64,000 nucleotides of DNA, from positions 8,460,108-8,524,107 of the forward strand of contig JAJEKV010000057.1 in NCBI GenBank assembly GCA_021234155.1, written 5' to 3'. Every line of letters begins with the position of its first letter. Position 1 is the first letter of the stretch. This DNA comes from Isoetes taiwanensis. Its lineage: Eukaryota > Streptophyta > Lycopodiopsida > Isoetales > Isoetaceae. A program made the position numbers and the translations under genes. The notes beneath the pieces were generated by a model. It was not told the origin of the DNA, did not search any database, and saw nothing but the letters and a program-made list of their open reading frames with translations. Of this stretch, positions 1 through 10,689 are shown in pieces.

Positions 1-1950
1 TCAGTTACGTATTGTTGTCTTTGGATATCCCTTTGTGCATTCCTTATTATTGCCTTCCTGGCTTGCATGCAAGGTGCGTTTGGGTTGAGGAAGTCCTGCA
101 CGGGCCGTGGACCATATGCTTTGATGACGATCTCGCAGGTTGGGGTTTTCGGGCCTGGTACCTCAGCACTCGTGATGCTGTCAATGGCGTCGCTATCCCG
201 GATCTTGTCTTGTTGCTCGAGAATCATGAGAGGTGGCAGTGCGGCAAGCCTCGCTTTTGGAACTCTATAGTGTAAGTGTGCGCCTTCACCTGCTCCAAGA
301 TATCATTTCTAAGAGATCATGAAAGAACTCTGAGCTTTGTGGAATACTGCATAAACCAAACCGCCTATCATGCTACCAGTTGTCCAGAAGGTGTTGCTCC
401 AATCTCTATCCAATTTGGGTTGGATGTAAATGTTACAAAGAGGCTCCGCTTTGCCAAATCTTCCTGATCAAGGCCATTGAATCCCATAGTTTTGTTCCAT
501 TGTCTCTGCTGCCAAGTGTGTGAGGAGGGCGTGATGACCAAATTGCCTGATCTTGCTTCCTTTGCTCACTGTGGTCTATGTAGTCAATAAGGTCTTGGTA
601 CACAACTCTCGACCTCAACTTCCTTGGTTTTGCTTGATCCGCTTTAGCTCATTTGTCTCCACTCTCGAAAGTAGACATCAACAATGAAATTGCTGTGTTA
701 GCTTGCCTCAAGACAAAGCAAAGGGGTTGCAATCTAATCTCCCCGACAAGCAAATTCCAGATCAGAGAATTGAAGCATGCCTACATTTTCATGTTTCTCA
801 AGACGCTTGATGTGGAAGATGTTTCGCTTTTGATTCCTATCCTCCAGCCTTGGTCACCAAAGGGGAAGAGAATGGGATAAACCATGGACTAAGGTTTGGG
901 TTTGTGATTGGTATTTCTTCAGTCACCACCCTTTTGGTGTATGCAGATGTCCCTATCAATGGTGGCTCTCCCGTCTCGTGATCGACAAATATAATCAGCG
1001 ACTCGCTTGAGCATGTCAAGTTATACCCTAAGGTCCGTGTTTCGAGCAAGCAAAGTACATCTTGATGTCCCCACCTCACGGACTGTGCATGCTTTCATTA
1101 ATCATGCATCATCATGAGGGCTGGCCGATAGGGCCGAGCATTATGTGAAGCTCTAAGATCTAGTTCTTTCCAGAAGTTGGCTGTCATAATTTTCATTCTG
1201 TGGATTTTGGAGCTCGGTTTCATGTGCAAAACGATCTAGAATATAGAGTCGGGAATATGTTGGTGCTTGTGAACCATCTAAGATAAGTCGACCTACTCTA
1301 TGGTAGGTTTGTCCTGATCTTGGAAACAAGATGTAGGTTCGTGGCCTTGAAACCGCCGATGTTGGCGCCTAAAGGATGCAAAGGCAAGAGCACTATTGTA
1401 GGCCCCATGTGTTGGTGAAGTTACCGCTGGTGTTGATGGTCAATAGGCTCAATAAGATGTGGATTGGCTGTAGGGTTCTAAGTTGATTTGTCCATCATGG
1501 TAGCAAGTACCATCGTCTCTTGAATGCAAGTGCCCCACAGCAGCGCAGGTAATTCCTATTCAATGAACCGCAATGGTGTCGCTTCTACCGGTTCCGACTT
1601 CAAGTGTCCTTGCTATTCAGATGTGGGTGGGTTGAGCTCACATCGACGCTTGATATTGTGTAAGTTCATCCAACCGCTGTTGGTGCTCTTCTTCCGTTTC
1701 TATATGTACCTTTGTTAAATTTCCATTGGCGCGATATTGCGCGCATTTTGGGTGCACTCTACCAATCAAGGTTTTATGCCGATGTTCTCGATTCTATAGC
1801 CCGTTGCAACTTTCTTCTTTGTAATTCTCTTGTTTCTCCAATCAATCCTCACGCTCCAAAGGCGCTCGCTGCACGCTTTTTCCTCGTCCCTCTCACGCCG
1901 CTACCGCAGCTCTTCGCCCTCCTACATCAGTAAAATTAGATGTCAAATGA
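1..1950 (-). pseudogene. Helitron RepHel protein, N-terminal/Rep part, frameshifted and truncated by window edge
   Basis: Minus-strand segments match the plus copy at 57406-59366 in the same order. They are a basic N-terminal region near 1850-1950, a Cys-rich segment near 1525-1650, a conserved segment at 837-1000 (ITNPNL, LVTKAGG), the segment at 433-618 (QDLIDYIDH, DSMALI) and the rolling-circle HUH motif. The HUH codons read GLPHCHL with the two histidines at 233-241, so the metal-binding motif is intact, with a frameshift directly after it. The protein would nick and rejoin single-stranded DNA during rolling-circle transposition. No frame stays open for more than about 100 codons, so it is non-functional as given, unless the small indels are sequence errors. 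Confidence 0.8.
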
Positions 1951-1994
1951 TGTCGAAGTTTCATGAGCATTTGTTCCTTCACAATTGTTTTTAT

Positions 1995-2350
1995 AGAATG
2001 GAAAAGGCAAAGGTGTTGCTTCCCTTTTGCCTTTTTTAAGGAAAAGTAAAAGGTGTTCCCCTTTTGCCTTTTTAAAGGGAAAAAGGCAAAGGTGTTGTTT
2101 CCCTTTTTGCCTTTCTTAAACATAGCTAAAAGGATTTGTTTTTTTGAACCTAGCTATTGGGAAAAGGGCAAAATGGTGTTTTCGGCCTCGTAGCGTACAT
2201 ACTCACCTTTTACGTGCCACTTGGAGGCAAGTCGAGAGAGATTAGTTGTGTGTTCTTTTAAAGAATCGTCTAAACCTCAGCGTGAGGACCATCTACACCT
2301 GACTTAAAAAAAGGTAAAAGACAAAAAGAGGTTGGCCTTTTAAAGGCTGC
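1995..2350. repeat. AAAGGCAAAGGTGTT repeat block upstream of RepHel (copy A)
   Basis: Short motifs of the type AAAAGGCAAAGGTGTT and their inverse (CCCTTTTGCCTTT) recur four to five times. The block lies just upstream of the RepHel start in the minus-strand reading direction. A similar block sits in the same place in copy B at 57165-57345. The motif is partly palindromic. It could be a promoter or a subterminal binding site, but only its position and conservation support that. Confidence 0.5.
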
Positions 2351-2359
2351 TTTGCCTTC

Positions 2360-3690
2360 TTGATGTAAAGCATTTAAATTGGTTTAAGGGGTTGTTCTGA
2401 GGATTTTCACGTTTGAGGGATAGAGTTACTGTTTGTCATAATGTTTTTCTTCTGTCACTTGTCATAATGTTTCTCTTGATAGTGCTGTTTCGTTTATCAG
2501 AAATGTATTGATGAGAGAGCATTAAAACTATACAGCAATAAGAAGTCTACATGACAATGTAATCAAGATAGAATAATATGACAAACCAAGTATTTCCATG
2601 TGGTAAAGGAAGCGATAGTGATGCCAAAACATCAGGTGCCTTTACCTAATGTTCCAACAATTTATCAGCCTATAACTAATCTATTGCTAAAAAGTGTTTT
2701 GAACTGGTAAAGTATCATACCACATTTGTAGGTTGAACCTCGATGCAACGCCCAAGATGGCAAACAATTCAATCTATACATCAAATCGGAGACAGCACAA
2801 TAAGGAAATGAACTTTGTACAAACTAAACTAAACTCTCTGTAATTACCTCGATAAAATTCTGAGGTAATCTTCAGACTTCTTATCATAACCATGCAAGAT
2901 GTACTGTAATCGCAGGTGTTCACTGTAAACTGGCAGGACAAAGCTCTTAAAAATTTACTGAAACCCGCGGCACAATTAAAACTAAGATCATAATTACTTT
3001 TGTACCACTTCCGTAAACAAATACAATAAGGATGAAAAACTTTTGTACAACTGAAAGATTTTCAAAGCTGCTAGTTATAACTTCTCTACCATGGACACTT
3101 GGGCTGATTAATTTGCAGTCATTGCAGCATGTAATCACTCCCTAATGTATATTCAGTATCCAAACAATAGCAATGGTTTATTCTTATATTCTACAGTAAT
3201 ATTGTTTCAGAGGCAGAAGCTGCTTTGAAGAGCGTATGGATAAGGGCTTTAACCAATCAAACTGCAAAGATGGGACACCCGCATATTCGATAATAAAACT
3301 CTGCTTATGCATAAGCAAGTAGAAGCCCACAGATATAGCTCTGGCTGTATAAGAGATCTATAGTTATAGCTCTGTCTTGAGCTTCTTACACTTATTTTCT
3401 GTCCAGAAGTAATATCTATGTTTCTGCTCACCCTCTTAGTTAATTGATTGCAATGGAATATATTGCTGTTATTATATTCTTAATTTAACGCACAACACAA
3501 CAAATTGAAACCAAAGGCCTTTCGGGCTACATTATTCATGTGCACGCCACTAACCTGGCCGGGTGTGTCAAAAAGATTAACAGACATATATCCCAAAATC
3601 ACGCTGAACCAATGTCCTTATTCAGTTCCATGCATCACCTGTTTAAATAAAACTGTGGCAATGCTACAAAAATGTCACAAAATTCAGAAA
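2360..3690. other. AT-rich non-coding interior of Helitron A
   Basis: This part of the Helitron interior shows no convincing coding region. The longest open frames are about 60 codons and match nothing I recognise. It probably consists of introns or flanking sequence of the captured gene whose exons are visible at 3919-5888. Confidence 0.4.
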
Positions 3691-3691
3691 C

Positions 3692-4861
3692 AATATTGGC
3701 CTGGTCTAATCCATAAACACAAAATCGTGAATATGCTCACCGTGGTGTCCAGTTTGCAGATCAACGGATTCTTAAAGAAAAATCATAAATGAAAACTGCA
3801 GCCCAATGGACAGTTACAACAAGAAAGGCATTGCCTTAGTTGGGGTGTTCATCTTTCATCTGAGCTCACCGAATGGAGTTCCTGCAAATGCAAATAGAGA
3901 ATAATGAGTACAGCTTACCTACCAAAGAATCTACTCCTCTAAATTTCAAATCATCTTCCAGATTAAGAAATGCATTTGTCGCTATACCTGTTTTGCCGAT
4001 ACAGGGATATGCACAATGGTTCTGCTTTTATATTACAGGGCCGCAAGACATATTATCAAGATTCTGCATGCATGAGCCACAGAACCCCGTAGACACAGAA
4101 CGCCCTGTTTCCAGGGCACCAAAAGTTATATGATGAAGCAAACACGTGCAAAATATATGTTACCTGTTGAACACATTGTAGAGATGGTATGAAAGTTGTT
4201 CTCTATCTTCCAAGTAAAACATAAGTTCTAAGGTAGTTTTGCAGAAGGGAATTTCACTACAGGGCTTGTAAATAATATTGGCCTGGTCTAACGACATAAA
4301 CACAAATCGTATTATGCTCACCGTGGTGTCCAGTTTGATCAACGATTCTTAAAGAAAAAATCATAAATGAAAACTGCAGCCCAATGGATAGCCATAAATA
4401 AGAAAGGCATTGCCTTTAGTTGGGGTGGGTGTTCATCTTTCATCTTGAGCTCACCGAATGGAGTTCCTGCAATGCAAATAGAGAATAATGAGTACAGCTT
4501 ACCTACCAAAGACCCACTCCTCTAAATTCCTTCAAATCATCTTCCAGATTAAGAAATGCATTTGTCGCTATACCTGTTTTGGCCGGATACATGCTAGGGA
4601 TATGCACAATGGTTCTGCTTTTTATATTACAGGCCAAGACATACATCAAGACGTATGCATGAGCCACAGAACCCTGTGCATGCCGACAGAACTCTGTTTG
4701 TGGGCACCCGAAAAAGTTATATGATGAAGCAACACGCGCAAAATATATGTTACCTGTTGAACACAGTAGAGATGGTATGAAAGTTGTTCTCATCTTCCAA
4801 GTAAAACATAAGTTCTGCTGCACGTTTGCAGAAGGGAATTTCTCACTCACAGGGCTTGTAG
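3692..4861. repeat. 582-bp tandem duplication inside Helitron A
   Basis: The segment starting AATATTGGCCTGGTCTAA at 3692 recurs at 4274. The two copies (3692-4273 and 4274-4861) stay alignable to the shared GCAGAAGGGAATTTC...CAGGGCTTGTA end. Each contains the same two minus-strand exon-like blocks with splice-type borders. They differ by scattered small indels, so the duplication is not very recent or one copy carries sequence errors. Confidence 0.85.
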
Positions 4862-5888
4862 CACCCGATTGAGATAAGGTGGCCTTGCAAACTACGATTT
4901 GTACTGGCCACAAGCAAGGCAACCTTCTGTGGTGGCCATTGAACTATAAACTCCATGCCATCAAGCTTTAATGGTCCAGCAATACCAACACAGGAATCGG
5001 TAATTACGCCCAATAACCATTTCACAGCATTGCCCCAGCACAGATGCATAATCAAATCCTGATATCGGAAGTGCTTTCAGTGACCTGCCAGTCAACAACT
5101 CAACAGCCCTCTTCCCTCACACTGGCTGCTCTTACACAATCACCCAGTCTATGCTCTAAGGAATATGAAGGAATTTGATTTGTACTTAACTGCACAGGCT
5201 AGATCTTCGTCACTATTTTCGCCCAATTTTTTCCCTTTGAGATGTTTGCCTCCATTTGGCTGGTCCTTTTCTAGGTTGGCTATTTGTATCATCCGCATAA
5301 TTCAATAAACCATATGTGCTGGGAAACTTAAGCAGATATATGGACGATGCAATCTGGGCAATAATCATCCCTCATAGTTCAGATAAGGCTGCACGTAATC
5401 TATGCCAAAACCCAGGAGATAAATAAACGATGCAATCTGGGTAATAATGAATAGCATCTCTCCCAGATTTACAATATGAAGTGGGGTAGAGTTGCGAATC
5501 TTCCCTCCATCTTTCATCAAGCAATAAGAAGCCCAAGAAAAATAGAAGAATGAAGAACTTATTTGTAACCCCCACGGGCAAAAGGAAGAGCATCAGATGC
5601 AAGGGCTTTTTTGTTACCATTGCCATGCAGACTGACATGGCTTTTCTGGTTTCCAATTTAAGAGGGGCCATGGCTGAAGAAAAGGAAATGCAGGTAGGGA
5701 AGGCAAAGGAATTTAAAGGAGAAAACGAAGTAGCCGGAATAGAAAGAAGGGGGGGTCAGGACGAATCCGACGTAAAGGATGCTGCAACAATCCCCCTCCT
5801 AAATGCTCCAGCCAGATCGTCGTCTTCGTCTTTGTTATCTGCCTCTGTCCTCCGGCGACTTGGGCACTGTGGCTGCTGTGGCCGCCAT
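3919..5888 (-). pseudogene. Captured host-gene fragment with exons, unidentified
   Basis: On the minus strand several blocks look like exons between splice sites. A possible first exon starts ATGGCGGCC at 5888 (MAATAATVPKSP). A block at about 5050-4851 ends in the donor GTGAGTG and contains WPPQKVALLVASTNRSL. A block at about 4817-4752 ends in GTAAC and contains MFYLED. A block at 4573-4503 has CAG before it and GTAAGC after it and contains ATNAFLNLEDDL. The last two are repeated at about 4230-4160 and 3987-3919 by the tandem duplication. In the 3987-3919 copy the frame runs open through the donor. The fragment lies in the same orientation as the Helitron, as expected for gene capture. I do not recognise the parent gene. 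Confidence 0.5.
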
Positions 5889-5941
5889 AGCCACAAAAAA
5901 ACTAACAGAACCCTAATACGTCCAACCCTTTTTCTTTTTTG

Positions 5942-6176
5942 CTTTTTAAATCCAACTAAAAAGGCTTTAACGTGACATCATCTACACCGTTGGATAGATT
6001 AATCCGACCGCCCAATTTAGGGTGCTTTTTTAAACTAACTAAAAGGCTTTTAACGTGACATCATCTACACCTAATCCGGACCTAATTTAGGTGCTTTTTA
6101 AACTAACTAAAAAGGCTTTTTATCGTGTGACATCATCTACACCGCTGATAGATATTCGACCGCCCAATTTAGGCTG
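5942..6176. repeat. Triplicated 5' module (83/69/83 bp)
   Basis: Three tandem units at 5942-6024, 6025-6093 and 6094-6176 share CTTTTTAAACTAACTAAAAA, then GACATCATCTACACC, then CCGCCCAATTTAGG. Read on the minus strand, this is the same 5' subterminal module as in the polypurine Helitrons (CGGACGGTCGAGGATTTGAT ... GGTGGAGATGATGTG). The middle unit has a 14-bp deletion. Confidence 0.8.
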
Positions 6177-6196
6177 TTCACTACTTACGCAAAACA

Positions 6197-6209
6197 TTAT
6201 AATATAAGA
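6197..6209 (-). other. Helitron A 5' terminal sequence, left copy of 13-bp repeat
   Basis: TTATAATATAAGA on the plus strand is the reverse complement of the family 5' end TCTTATATTATAA. The same 13 bases recur at 7732-7744, right after the nested element. The pair either duplicates the target or marks two adjacent Helitron 5' ends. Confidence 0.55.
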
Positions 6210-7731
6210 CGTGCTATAGCTGCAGGTCTTCAATGAGCCCTAACCCACTCGGGCCGAGGATTCGATCAATTCAACGCGGGAGATGATGTACGCTGGTTTC
6301 GACCAAAATTTCCATCTTCACTCATGGATTCACAGAAAGTAAAAAGGAAAAGGAAGCGCGAAAAGTGGAAAAGGGAAGGGTGCGAAAACGATGAAAGCGA
6401 AAAGGGAAAAGGGAAAAGGAAAAGGAAATGAAAAGGGGAAGGGAAAAGGAAAACGATGAAAGGCAAAGGAAAGGGAAAAGGAAAAGGAAAAGGGAAAAGG
6501 AAAAAACGATGAAAATGGAAAATAAAAAGTAAAAATAAAACGATAAAAAGGAAAAGTAAAAAGGGAAAAGGAAAGGAAAAACAATGAAAGTAGTACGAAA
6601 AGTAAAATGAATAAAAAGAAAGATAAGAGGAAAAAAAGGAAAGAGAAGAAGAAAATAAAAGCGGAAAGCATAGTGCGAAATAGAAAAAGTTAATGTAATA
6701 GATGATAGGGGAAAAGGGAAAGGAAAAGTGGCACCGTGAGAAGGGTAAGTAGCGAAGGGTGAGTAGCATGAGAAAAGCGTATGGTACAAGAAAGCGTCAG
6801 AAAGTCCAAGGAAAAAGGAAAAGAAAGGAAAAGAGAGAGGGGGAAAAGGAAAAAGGAGAACTTGGGAAAAGGGAAAGAGAAAAAGAGAAAAAGAAAGGGC
6901 GCGGAAAAAAAAAAAAAGGAAGAGAGAAGGGTGAAGAAAGAGAAAAGTGGAAGCAAAAAGAAAGATCGAGAAAAAAGGAAGAGGAAAAGGATGAAAAGGA
7001 GGAAAAGGGTGGGGGGAAAGAGAATGTATTAAAGGGTATAGGAGCAAGGAATAGGAAAAGAGGAAGGAGAAAATGCACCTAGAAAAGCGGAAGGAAAATG
7101 TGTGAGGAAATAGAAAAGAAAGGGAAAAAAGAAAATGGAAAAGGGAAAAGAAAAAGAAACAAGAAAAGGAGAAAGTGGAAAGGGGAAAAGGGGCGAGGAT
7201 GGGGAAAAAGGAAACGAGTACATAAAAAAGGTTGAGAAAGGAAATGGAAAGAGGTATACCAAAAGGAAAGGGAACTGGAAAGGGAAAAAATGTAAAGGAA
7301 GCGGGAAAGAGAAAGGAAAAGGGAAAAGGAACAACAAGAAGCAAAAGGGTGGGGGAAAGTATGTATAGGGAATGAAGTTGAAAGGAAAAAGGAAGTTTAA
7401 AAAGGAGAAGGGAAAGCAAAAAGAGCATGAGGAAAAGGGGAGAGAGAAATGGGAAAAGAGATGTAGAAAAGGGCAATGGATCAAGAGGAAGAGGGTGGGA
7501 AAAGGGAAGAACCGGGTGCATGAAAAGGTAAGCAAAAGAGAAATCCAAAAAAAATGCATGAGAAACCCGAAAGAGAAAAGGAAAAGGAAGAGGAAGGGGA
7601 AAAGGAAAGGGAAAAGAGTAGGAAAAATGGAAAGAGCTGTGGGAAAGAGGGGGTTAGAAAAAAAAGGGAGAATAAAAAGAAAGAAATTAAAGGTTCCTTA
7701 ATTTATTCAAAGAAGGTCAGTACCATTAATA
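6210..7731 (+). mobile_element. Polypurine non-autonomous Helitron, copy 1 (5' end damaged)
   Basis: The element shares the internal order of the complete copy at 62151-63994. That order is a subterminal module (TCTTCAATGAGCCCTAA, GAGATGATGT), then a G/A tract of about 1.35 kb on the plus strand, then AATTAAAGGTTCCTTAATTTA and GTACCATTAATAG. The first 20 or so bases of the family 5' end are missing or rearranged, the 3' hairpin is eroded and CTAG has become ATAG. No coding sequence: the long open frames on either strand are products of base composition. Confidence 0.75.
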
Positions 7732-7744
7732 GTTATAATATAAG

Positions 7745-8124
7745 ATGTAATGATTTGGGACCAAAAGAATCTAAGGACACAAGATTTATAGCTCATTTTA
7801 TATGCCTAGTACAACATTGGCAAAGGTTATACTCTAATGAAACCCTTTGTTTTTATTCAATATAATCCAACACTTGGCATATTTCACAAAAAAGAGAAAA
7901 GAAAAAAGAAAAAGAGAGTAATTTGGCATAATTTGGCAGTGTCTTCACATATTACTTAAATTCACTCCTACTTCGTCTATATAACGGAGATAATGTGACA
8001 AGTTATATTATATTTTTAGAACCAAGTAAGCAACATGTAAAAATCAACTAATGCCCAACTTGATCAAACTTCATAAGGTTATGCCATGCTTCATGTTGAC
8101 CAACCTTGAACGTGATCCTATATA
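7745..8124. repeat. tRNA-satellite array, partial unit
   Basis: Matches the array unit from GATTTGGGACCAAAAGAATC through AAGCAACATGTAAAAATC to CCTTGAACGTGAT. The unit is broken on the left by Helitron A and on the right by the insertion at 8125. No tRNA-like part remains here. Confidence 0.85.
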
Positions 8125-10689
8125 TCCTATATAATAAAATTATGGGCAGTATGTCTGTCGTGGTGTGTTGCCCTACATCCTACCTGGCCCGTAATATTTT
8201 CCCTTAAAATTTTGATGGCCACGATTTTGCGTACTGGACATGGAAATCCCTCGGCTCATGCATGGCTACCTCCTCTTCAAATTTCTATGATGGTCAAGTT
8301 TAAAGCACACAAATAAATTTCAAATTTAAGCATGGCTATGGTATGTCAGGTTGAAGGCTAAGTTAGAATTACGTCAAACTTAAGGTCCAAATTTTAGTTT
8401 GTAAAAAAGGAAATAGGGTTTCTTCCCCCGCATCACATTCATTGCTATATTTTTGAAGCCGCTATTCTGTAAAGGGCCACCGAATCAATGATCCGGAGGA
8501 GAATGTTTGAATAAACCATCAAGCTTTTCAGCTAAACCTTAGCCAAGCTCATATGGCTTTTTTTCAAGTAAATCGATGCTTTCTATAAATCATGGAGACT
8601 TTCATGGAGAGACTTCCATGTCTCAGCTTCTTTATTTGATCATCTCAAAAGAGACTTCAGATCGATCAAAGAGGTAATTTAAATGTGGTTCCATATTATT
8701 ATCAAAAGGTCTCATTTTGATGAGAATACTTATAGCTTGAGCAAATATTTTCCTCGCTAGTCAGCCACTTTTCTCTCAGAATCCTCATATTTTCCCATAA
8801 ACTCCCGCCGAGATTGGCTCCAAGATCATAATCGTAAGCTTGGACTGCAGGAGTATATCTCTTAACTGCTTGAGTAGCAGCTTATATTTGAACTTTGAGT
8901 AGCAGCTTGAGTAGCTTTATTTTTGGTCCGAATGCATCGAGTTTCATTGTAAGTACACATGTTGCAAGCAAATCCGACCTTTCTAACTTCTTTGGCAGTT
9001 TGCTAAAATCTAAGACCAATTTCCACCGCATGTGTTATGGCTGATTTTGGGTAATTTTAATTGTGAGTTGCATTTAGACAACAAATATGCAACATCTTAC
9101 TTAAGCTTTTATTGCTTATTTCGTGCTCATCTCGTCGCGTGTTTTGGGATGGGTAACTTTGGCGTGCTTGTATGAGGAGAGATAGGATTCTATAGTTTTG
9201 AAAGAGGGAACTGGGATAAACTTAAATTTAAGAAATAGATAGGTCTAGGGATGATAGATACGCGATAACAAGCATAAATTCTAGGATCATCATTTGTTAT
9301 TTTATGGTATAATATAAAAATTCCTTCTTCAAACTACTTCTATTAAGTTATGGCTTTTGTGACAGAAATAACCTACGATGTAGATTTCGAGTTGTCTCCA
9401 TCCAGCGAAGGCAGCTTTTTATGAAGTAAAGCCATTGTCAGGACATTGGATGATATGAGCCTGGACCCAGGTGGGTTTGTGGACATCATTCCGCTCGCAT
9501 AATCAAGGGATCATATTATGATATCAGGAATGTCTCGTATTTCTAGCATAACAAGGTATTACTTTGGGAAGGTTTAAGATGTTAATCAAAATTCATAAAG
9601 TCATCTTCTCGATATGTTTATAGATCCAATTCGAAATGGCAAGCATTCTGAAGATACATTCTAAAACCCAAAAAATTAACTTCTTTGTTTTGTTAGGAAC
9701 ATTCATCCACGCAGAAGCATGGAAGAATTGCAAAATTGGAGAGCTTGCTGGAAAAGACGCAAGATGTTGGATTGATTATTAGTGAACGAGTAGTCAACCT
9801 ACCATTGGTGATTGCATATCATGCCTTTGAAGCTCTGTTCAACAGATAGAATGGGCTACTCAAGCTGAGGTATTGAATATTTTCGATAAATAACTTTATC
9901 CTAAATAAGATGCTCCTAACTGACATCTTTCATCACAAAATTAAATGACAGACGAGAGCTCTTCAATACATAATTTTATCCCTGCCTATGAAAAATCCCA
10001 TCCTAAGAAATAAAAAAAGAAGGCAAGTTTTTATTTAATTGTGCAAAAGACTGGTTTAGTTTCAGGAATATTTTCAAAGTATTTCTCGCTGTGAGATAGT
10101 CATATGGTTCAAAACATGATGCTAAATCGTGCAAACCCCCTATATCCCCCAAACGTGAAAAATAAAACAAAAAGACACCTTTTGACAATCCAAACCCCCA
10201 AAAGCTAATGTAAGAGTTTAAAGAAACCAAATAAAAAAAGCGTCGAATAGCAAAAAGAAGCCTTTTTTTATTCCAAATGTGACTTTTTTAATTTGTTTTT
10301 TTAGACCTTTTGCCTAGCTTTAAAAATGGCTCAGAATGACTTATAGATAAAGCAAAAGAATGACTTATAGATAAAGCAAAGAGAGAAGACCTTAGCATAT
10401 ATCTTCCATATAATTTATGATGAACAATGAACAAGAAAGAAGGTTTGCAGCAAAGAGAGATAGGTGACAGAAGAAGCTGCCGCTAGTAGACAGCCTCTCA
10501 AGTAATCATTTTTACAAATATAGCTTTCTAAGTAATATTTCAAGAATTACTACATACATATATTCGTGATACTTTTCTAAGTAATATTTCAAGAACTACT
10601 ACTTTAATATATTCGTGCATTTCACTTACAAGTTTCCCCAACATTTGCAAGCTCACATTGTTTCAAAGAACGCCGCAATCAGTTTAGTT
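8125..10689 (+). mobile_element. Putative Helitron insertion, 3' end unresolved
   Basis: After A at 8124 the sequence reads TCCTATATAATAAAATTATG, then GTATGTCTGTC. This is very close to the 5' end of the Helitron at 51316 (TCCTATATTATAAAATTATG, ATGTATGTCTGTC). Array sequence resumes at about 10680-10690 (TTTAGAAATATATTCATAG). I find no hairpin plus CTAG at that junction, so the right end is deleted or the insertion is composite. The interior is AT-rich, without open frames above 75 codons and without a recognisable gene. Confidence 0.5.
10525..10618. repeat. 49-bp tandem duplication
   Basis: TTTCTAAGTAATATTTCAAG at 10525 recurs at 10574, each followed by an AA(T/C)TACTAC segment and ATATTCGTG. 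A shorter direct repeat (GAATGACTTATAGATAAAGC twice) lies at about 10337-10380. Confidence 0.7.

Larger units (their letters stand above)
1..7744 (-). mobile_element. Helitron A, autonomous type, partial (3' end outside window)
   Basis: Read on the minus strand, this is the 5' part of a RepHel Helitron of the same family as the plus-strand copy at 55163-62074. Positions 1-1950 match the Rep half of that copy. The 5' terminus appears as the reverse complement of TCTTATATTATAA at 7732-7744, followed by T and then array sequence (TGTAATG). The same 13 bases also occur at 6197-6209, left of a nested polypurine element. Between the coding part and the 5' end lie captured exon-like sequence, a 582-bp tandem duplication and a triplicated 5' module. 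The helicase half and the 3' hairpin lie beyond the left edge. Identity as a Helitron is firm; the exact 5' border is less so because of the nested insertion. Confidence 0.8.

Noticed and set aside
4503-4922. 139-codon minus open frame as a single-exon gene
   Set aside because: It runs through two exon-like blocks and the intron-like sequence between them, which have splice borders and are tandemly duplicated.
6322-7548. 408-codon open frame on the minus strand of the first polypurine element
   Set aside because: It consists almost only of F, S, L and P, as any frame through a C/T tract without stop codons will. Neighbouring frames are equally long, and no start context or domain is seen.
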